The translations under genes were made by a program, and so were the position numbers. The notes beneath the pieces were generated by a model. The model did no database searches. It had not been told where the DNA came from and saw only the letters and a list, made by a program, of their open reading frames with translations. This document shows, piece by piece, positions 58,838 to 64,000 of a stretch of 64,000 nucleotides of DNA. The stretch covers positions 19,639,288 through 19,703,287 of the forward strand of contig OY986969.1 in the NCBI GenBank assembly GCA_963920575.1, read 5' to 3'. The DNA comes from Narthecium ossifragum. Taxonomy: Eukaryota; Streptophyta; Magnoliopsida; Dioscoreales; Nartheciaceae. Positions within the stretch are counted from its first letter, which is position 1, and the number at the start of each line of letters is the position of its first letter.

Positions 58838-60601
58838 CTGTTTGACTCATCAGGCCTCGATCTCGATGTACAGATATGAAGATTGATTGTTTGACGCATC
58901 AAAACGAGCTGCAAGAGTATAAATCTCTAGAAGCAACATCGATAAATGAGCCGGCCACGAAATTTTACCATTTCAACATCCTAAGATTAGAAATGTCTAA
59001 TAATACAAAGCCATCTAGCTATTGCATACATTTGCTTTGAATAGATAAAGCTATTTGGTAAGTTAGACTTGTTCTATGGCCTTCTTGTTCATTTAAATTA
59101 CGCAACCCGTCGAGCCCAATATATCACTGCATGTTTTTGAAAAAAGGATTCCTATAATTATCATAGGTTTTTCTTTTCTTTTCTTTTCTTTTTTTCAAAT
59201 CACCTTAATGACCTCACCTTATAGTTTAGGCTTGTATAGCAGGATATGCGCTTGTATCGCAAGCTATCTCTATTGTTAATCACCGCCATCACGTTGGTGT
59301 AGCGGTTAAGGTTTATAATTTTCTGTGTTTTGCTAAAGCATATATGTTTTTCCTAAAAATAGGATGTAGAATGAAAAATGAAATGGAACCTAAAGTGGAA
59401 TAGAATGATATTTTTTGCAACATCAGAACAGGAATAGGACTCATTTTTTAAACTATTTGTCGTCATAACTATTGACTTCATTTATACATAAAGGACATGC
59501 TTGGATGACAAGAATGGGAACGAATTCAGTGAATGGGAGAATGGATGGAGGATTCCGCATTCCCCCATTCGGACGTTTGGCTTTTAAATTTAAGTGGAAT
59601 CTGACATCCATCGGATTCCACTTTTTCTGAATCACGGTGTCCGTGCCGCGCCCCTCTTTGTATCCGCATATGGCGGGCCCCACATCCATCGTGATCCCCA
59701 CATCGCGTTCCTCGTCCCAAAAACCCCCCATCATGTCCCTTTTCTAGGCCTCAAGACCCCGCTGGTGAGAGGGAAGGCAGAGAGAGGCGGCCGGGATCTC
59801 GAGCTTTCCTCGTCTTGCCGGCCGGGATCTCGAGCGTTTATGGCGTGGGTTTCTTCCTCATTCATCCTTCACCACGAGATCTAGGGTTTCTTCCTACCAT
59901 GTTTCTCTCGTTCCGTCGACCGTCAAGAGATCTCGAGATCCTCTCCTCCGACCTCAAGCGATCGCCACCACAGATCATCTCTGCCACCCTCCACCTTAGC
60001 TGACTTCTACTACGAAGGGACATACCCGGATCTCCCTGGGCTGCGATCATTCGTTCCTCTCTTTCTTCCTCACCGGCGCCGATGCTGTGGGCCAACTGCT
60101 TCTAATCCCAATAGAAGGGAAGATCTGAGGAACTCATCCAGCTAAGGTCTTCCTACTACCCGATCTCCATCTATTGATATTTTTCACTCTCCATGTAACG
60201 AGAGCTCCTGATTTATGCGTTTGTTTTGTTTCTTGAAGGTTGATCCCCTCCTATATGATCCTTAGTTTTTTTAGCAACATTCATTTGATTTTCCTCAATG
60301 CTCTGTTTCAATTTTTATGATATTTAGCTTTGGGCTTTGCTATGTTTGATCCCCTACTCTAATTTCTAAAGCTTTGTTTGTAACGAGATTGCCATTTTTT
60401 TGTGTTCTTATGTCTGTTGTCCTTTTAATTTCTAAAGCTTTCAATTTTTACTCAGTGCTCAATTTTTCATTCTTAACAAAACAATTGATAGAGGAGTAGA
60501 ATTTGAAAATGCATTAGTGCTTGCAAAATTCAAGGAAGTGATACAGCTTTGCTTAGCATGTTGTTTGACAGGTTGATGAGCTACTTTGTAGTAAGAAGTA
60601 T
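58838..60601. other. Repeat-derived intergenic DNA with GC-rich leader-like island
   Basis: No complete gene is seen. A (TTTTC)n stretch lies near 59170-59195. At 59497-60120 a transposon-like segment starts near GACATGCTTGGATGACA and passes into a GC-rich, CT-rich island with 5'-UTR-like composition, followed by intron-like T-rich sequence to 60.6 kb. The open frames on the two strands overlap each other and have no domain. It may be the 5' part of a degraded transposon or a captured promoter. Confidence 0.35.
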
Positions 60602-61610
60602 TGTGAGGACCTGTCCCTTTACTCCTGGGTCGACCATCTGGGTTCGGCCCATGGCTTGTTTGCTTGTTTCACGTCGAGCACGTGATCCGGTGGATCGTAT
60701 TGTTTCATGGACCGCAAGGGCAATTCGGTAGATTGCGCATTGTCCATTTTTTCGTACCCGTGTGTGTATACACTGGCTGTGTTTGTGTTAATGGTTGATT
60801 AGAACGATTGGGAGAATCCGGGATTGAAAGATCCGGGCTTAGGCTTGTGTTCTAGCCCAAGTCTAGCTTTCTACACAAAATGATCGATCATTCATAGTTA
60901 GAAAGATCGATCATTTGGTGCCTGGAAGTCAAAGTGCTTCGTCATGAAGGATTGATCATTATTGAGGAATGATCGATCATCATAAGGCGGTTCGTCCGTC
61001 TATAAAATCGACATCACCCCTTTCTTAATCTCATTTTTTAAATCCGCCGTTCTTGAGCTCAGATCTGGTGAGATTTTGGAGGAGATTAAGGGCGATCCTA
61101 GGCTCAACAACACGGATTGAAGCTGCTCTAGTCTAGGTAGGGATCCTACCTACTTGTTGTTTTGGGTTTTGAGAGCTTTGGTTTGCTTGTGGTGTTTTAG
61201 TATAGATCTAATTGTATGCATGTTGGTTTTCAGTGCAAGTACTGGTTTTGGACTCATGGTCCTTCGTATTACCAGATCCTAGGGTTTTGTGGGGTTTGAT
61301 AGAGTTTTCCGGCGATATTCTCCTCTCCTTCTCCGGTTAGGGTCGTCGGAGAACCCATTGGGATCGATCAGTCTTGGGACGTCATATTTGGCCCGTGCAT
61401 GATTGATCATCTGGTGGAGAATGATCGATCATTTTCTTGGCAGGCTTGGACAGGGTCCCGGGTCACGAAGGTATTCGATCATCTTGGAGGGATGATCGAT
61501 CCTTTTTAGCTTGATCGGGATGGAACTTCTGGTTCACTAAGAAGATCGACATGTTAGTGGCAGGAAGGTGTTTTCGTTGGTTCTTGCCTGCAGGGCTTTG
61601 CATGTAAGAG
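60602..61610 (+). mobile_element. LTR fragment related to the solo LTR at 17.5 kb
   Basis: It starts TGTGAGGACCTGTCC and follows the 17511 LTR through shared landmarks: ACCGCAAGGGCAATT, GATCCGGGCTTAGGCTTG, a TATA box near 60996 and the AGGGATCCTACC and GAACCCAT phrases. It stops near 61610, so the 3' half is missing. It carries the same kind of paired palindromes, mostly as TGATCGATCA. No target duplication was identified. Confidence 0.75.
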
Positions 61611-62073
61611 CAACATCTTTACTTAGATTCCTCATAATTCTTTCTTTCTTGATCGACTTAGGACCCTCTTATGTTTCAAATCTGCTGCTTGCTTGCTTGT
61701 TACTTTCACATTTTACTGTTATAATGCTTTTGTTTATATTGGTATGATGTGAATGTTAATGACAAAGATTCATTAGCATTACTAAGTTTTCTACTTGTTG
61801 AAATAAGGATTGGTACTCCGTGTCTTGTAGATGGATGATATGTATGCTGAAGAGCAACAAAGACATGTTATAGTAATCCAAACTATGTTTACATGCTATA
61901 TGTTCATGGTTTGGTTCTACAAGGCTCTAGAAATGGAACATACCCCGCAATTGATAGAGGAGTAGAAATGGCTAGTTATATCGATCGATTGACCACGGAT
62001 GAGGTGTGTCTTGAAATGGTTAGAATGAGGAGAATCATTTATGGGGTTGTGCAAAATATTACGAGATAGGAAG
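61611..62073. other. Sequence between LTR copies
   Basis: No gene is recognised. A short frame beginning MASYIDRLTTDEVCLEMVRM (61969-62070, plus) is coding-like but unidentified; it might be the start of a transposon protein. The 19-bp phrase AATTGATAGAGGAGTAGAA at 61949-61967 also occurs at 60483-60501, on the other side of the LTR fragment. Confidence 0.3.
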
Positions 62074-62405
62074 TGTGAGGGCCCGTTCCTCTGACCTGGC
62101 TCGACTGTGTGGGTTGAGGACCGTTTCCCTGTTGATTTGTTTCAGCGTCGGGTACGATCGGGCGATCGTATGGCGATTTCGACCCCAAGGGCATTTTGGT
62201 AAATATGCTCCCTGGTGGTCAGTTTCACACTCGCGTTTCACACATGGCCTTGGATTGATATATGTGTTTGATTAGAACCTTAAGGGCGCGTCCGATCGGA
62301 AGATCGGAGCTCGATCGGGAAAGATTGAATCGGACGGCTGAGATCGATCCTAATCTCTATATAAGGCATATCCCTTTCTCTCTCTTTCTTTCTTCTCTCC
62401 TGTCG

Positions 62406-62447
<42 letters not shown>

Positions 62448-62760
62448 CGGTTGTGCTAAGGCTTCGGAGCGCGGCTTTTGAGGAGCGGATTTCGACGATC
62501 GGAGTTGAGGGATCGGTGGAGGAGCTACCCTACTTGCCCAAGTAGGTGTTTCTACCTCGATCTTGTGATCGGGTTCTCCTAGGATAGGTTTTATGTGCTT
62601 TCGTTGTAGGAATACTTGTTAGAATGTTGTGTAGCTTGTAGCATGTGTTGTATAGCTTGCTTCTCGTATTCCTATCAGTCGATTTCTGTATTCTATCGGA
62701 TGATTTCCATATTATCGCCGTTTTATCGATTTTCGGCCATTGAGACCTAGGTTTGAGATT
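62074..62760 (+). mobile_element. Second related LTR fragment
   Basis: It starts TGTGAGGGCCCGTTCC, then AAGGGCATTTTGGTAAATAT and GCTCCCTGGTGGTCAGTTTC (shared with the copy at 62862). It has a TATA box CTATATAAGG near 62357 followed by a (CT)n run (about 62409-62444) in the leader. It ends without a visible CA end or target duplication and is shorter than the 2.24-kb full LTR. Confidence 0.65.
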
Positions 62761-62766
62761 TAACCA

Positions 62767-62861
62767 TCAAAACTGTGTTCTAATCGCACCATTAGCTCCC
62801 CCGTCATCTTTTACATATGCTTGCAAAGTTTTATCAACATTCAACTTGAATTGATCATTCA
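62767..62861 (-). pseudogene. LINE-type RNase H fragment (N-terminal part)
   Basis: The minus-strand frame reads NDQFKLNVDKTLQAYVKDDG, then GANGAIRTQ and a stop. FKLNVD...GGAxGxIR is the first strand and catalytic-Asp region of RVT_3-type RNase H domains of plant LINEs. The related C-terminal piece lies at 58553-58837 on the same strand. It directly abuts the LTR start at 62862. Confidence 0.6.
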
Positions 62862-64000
62862 TGTGAGGACCCGTACCTCCAACCCGGTCCGACCGCGTTA
62901 GGTCGAGGGTCTGGATTTGTGGTTTGGCTCGGTTGGCCCTGGGATGCGATTGGTTGATCGCATCGCTGTTTTTGACCCCAGTGGCATTTTGGTAAATATG
63001 CTCCCTGGTGGTCAGTTTCACACCCGCGTTGCACACACTGACCTTGTTTGTGTTAGTGTTTGTTTAGAATGGCTAGGTGGACCCGGGATCGGAAGATCCG
63101 AGCTTGGGCTTGCGTTTTAGCCCAAGTTTTGCCTTCTTGGCAAAGGGGATCGATCTCCTTGAGAAGAAGATCGATCTTTCTGTTAAGAAGATCGATCCTC
63201 TTTGATAAAAGGATCGATCCTCCTATTCCAGCGAGTTAGAGCAGTTGGGCAGTTGTTGAGCTTCCTTCGTCCTCCTTTGTCAGGAGAGCAGGAGAGGAGA
63301 GGTCCTCTCCTTCACCCTCTCCCCCACCGTCCCGACCTTCCCCCTGCTCCGCTCCTTCACTTCTCCCTTCTCCTTTCTTCCTTCTCTTCTTCTTTCTTCT
63401 CCCTAGCTGTTTCTTCTTCCCGCAAGCAGAGCTTGCTCTGTTTCTCTTTCCGGGCAGCCAGCTTTCTTCTCTCCGTTCTCCCTCCTCCGACCACCATTTT
63501 GGGAGCTTGAAAGCTTGTTGGATTCGTGGCAACGAGAGGAAGACTCCTGGTGTGGTGTGGAACCTCGTTGGTGGCTGGTTTGCGAGGGATCAACCGAGGA
63601 ATGCGCAGTCCGGTAGGTGTTCTACCTACATGAGTTAATTAATGGGTTTAGATAAATCTAGTCGTTAGATCTTGATGAAATTATGTTGTTGAATGCATGT
63701 TGCTTAATTTAGTCTCTGATTTAAGTTTCATGAACTTTGGTTAAGATTTCAGTAGGATTTATGCAAGATAAATCTCGGATTTCCGGTTTTCTGCTGTTCT
63801 TGAAGAACAGCCGGCTTGCGGCGAGTTTTCCGGCTTGTACATGCATGATTTTGGATTTTTATGAGAGATAAGAGTTGTAGATCTGTGAGTCTACTTTCAA
63901 ACCCAATTAATTTCATATTTTTCCGATTTGTCTACGAGTTTTGGTGATTTTTTTACAAAACTGTGTCGGAGTAGATTTGCTGATGAATAGTGCCACGGAT
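62862..64000 (+). mobile_element. Third related LTR, continuing past the window end
   Basis: It starts TGTGAGGACCCGTACC, shares GGCATTTTGGTAAATATGCT with the copy at 62074, and has GGGATCGGAAGATCCGAGCT followed by four palindromes of the GATCGATC type at 63147-63222. It continues through a CT-rich leader to a GTAGGTGTTCTACCTAC phrase equivalent to GGGATCCTACC in the others. No end is reached within the window, so it could be the 5' LTR of a complete element. Confidence 0.7.

Noticed and set aside
59288..59320. tRNA A-box-like phrase GGTGTAGCGGTTAAGG
   Set aside because: No B box or cloverleaf follows within tRNA or SINE distance.
60881..63222. Palindromes as restriction or phage-type operator sites
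   Set aside because: They sit within plant LTRs; there is no bacterial context, so an operator interpretation from prokaryotes is not warranted.

Overview
This window is nuclear DNA of a flowering plant. The genes carry GT-AG introns, chloroplast transit peptides and plant-specific families (ERF, PLS-type PPR, PSB33). The spaces between them are filled with plant transposons. The GC-rich intronless ERF gene and generally GC-rich first exons lean towards a monocot, but that is only an inference.

Six protein-coding genes can be supported. On the minus strand a nine-exon WVD2-like/TPX2-family gene lies at 3.4-8.3 kb (5' leader exons to about 10 kb), an intronless AP2/ERF gene at 23.1-23.6 kb, and an intronless PPR gene at 37.2-39.3 kb. 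On the plus strand a five-exon NTF2-like chloroplast protein lies at 39.5-44.0 kb, a three-exon acetylornithine aminotransferase at 50.1-52.4 kb, and a three-exon PSB33-type Rieske-like thylakoid protein at 53.2-57.5 kb. From memory, the ERF, PPR, NTF2-like and PSB33 genes correspond to Arabidopsis At1g71450, At1g71460, At1g71480 and At1g71500. The block therefore looks like old conserved gene order, stretched by transposons and with the arginine-biosynthesis gene lying inside it.

The rest is a dense, nested transposon landscape, and several elements can be delimited to the base by their target-site duplications (TSDs). They include a 2,240-bp solo LTR (17511-19750) and three related LTR pieces (60.6-64 kb); a 2,255-bp Mutator-like element with very long minisatellite terminal inverted repeats (29800-32054); a hAT deletion derivative inside the NTF2-like gene (42543-43346); a hAT-like element carrying a PRP31 splicing-factor fragment (34836-36375); a hAT-like element carrying a protein-kinase gene fragment (14891-16150); a 520-bp hAT MITE (27102-27621); PIF/Harbinger-type MITEs (12061-12520, 14175-14868); and an insertion in PSB33 intron 1 (54576-55523). 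A roughly 5-kb region at 44.9-49.9 kb is built almost wholly from one short motif (AAAGATGAAAATG and its complement).

The most unusual signals are three. First, the LTR family carries paired GATCGATC palindromes whose flanking arms differ between copies yet stay palindromic. Second, a strong hairpin-forming Mutator-like element. Third, two transposons carrying recognisable host exon fragments. No prokaryotic system, CRISPR array, rRNA or confident tRNA was seen.
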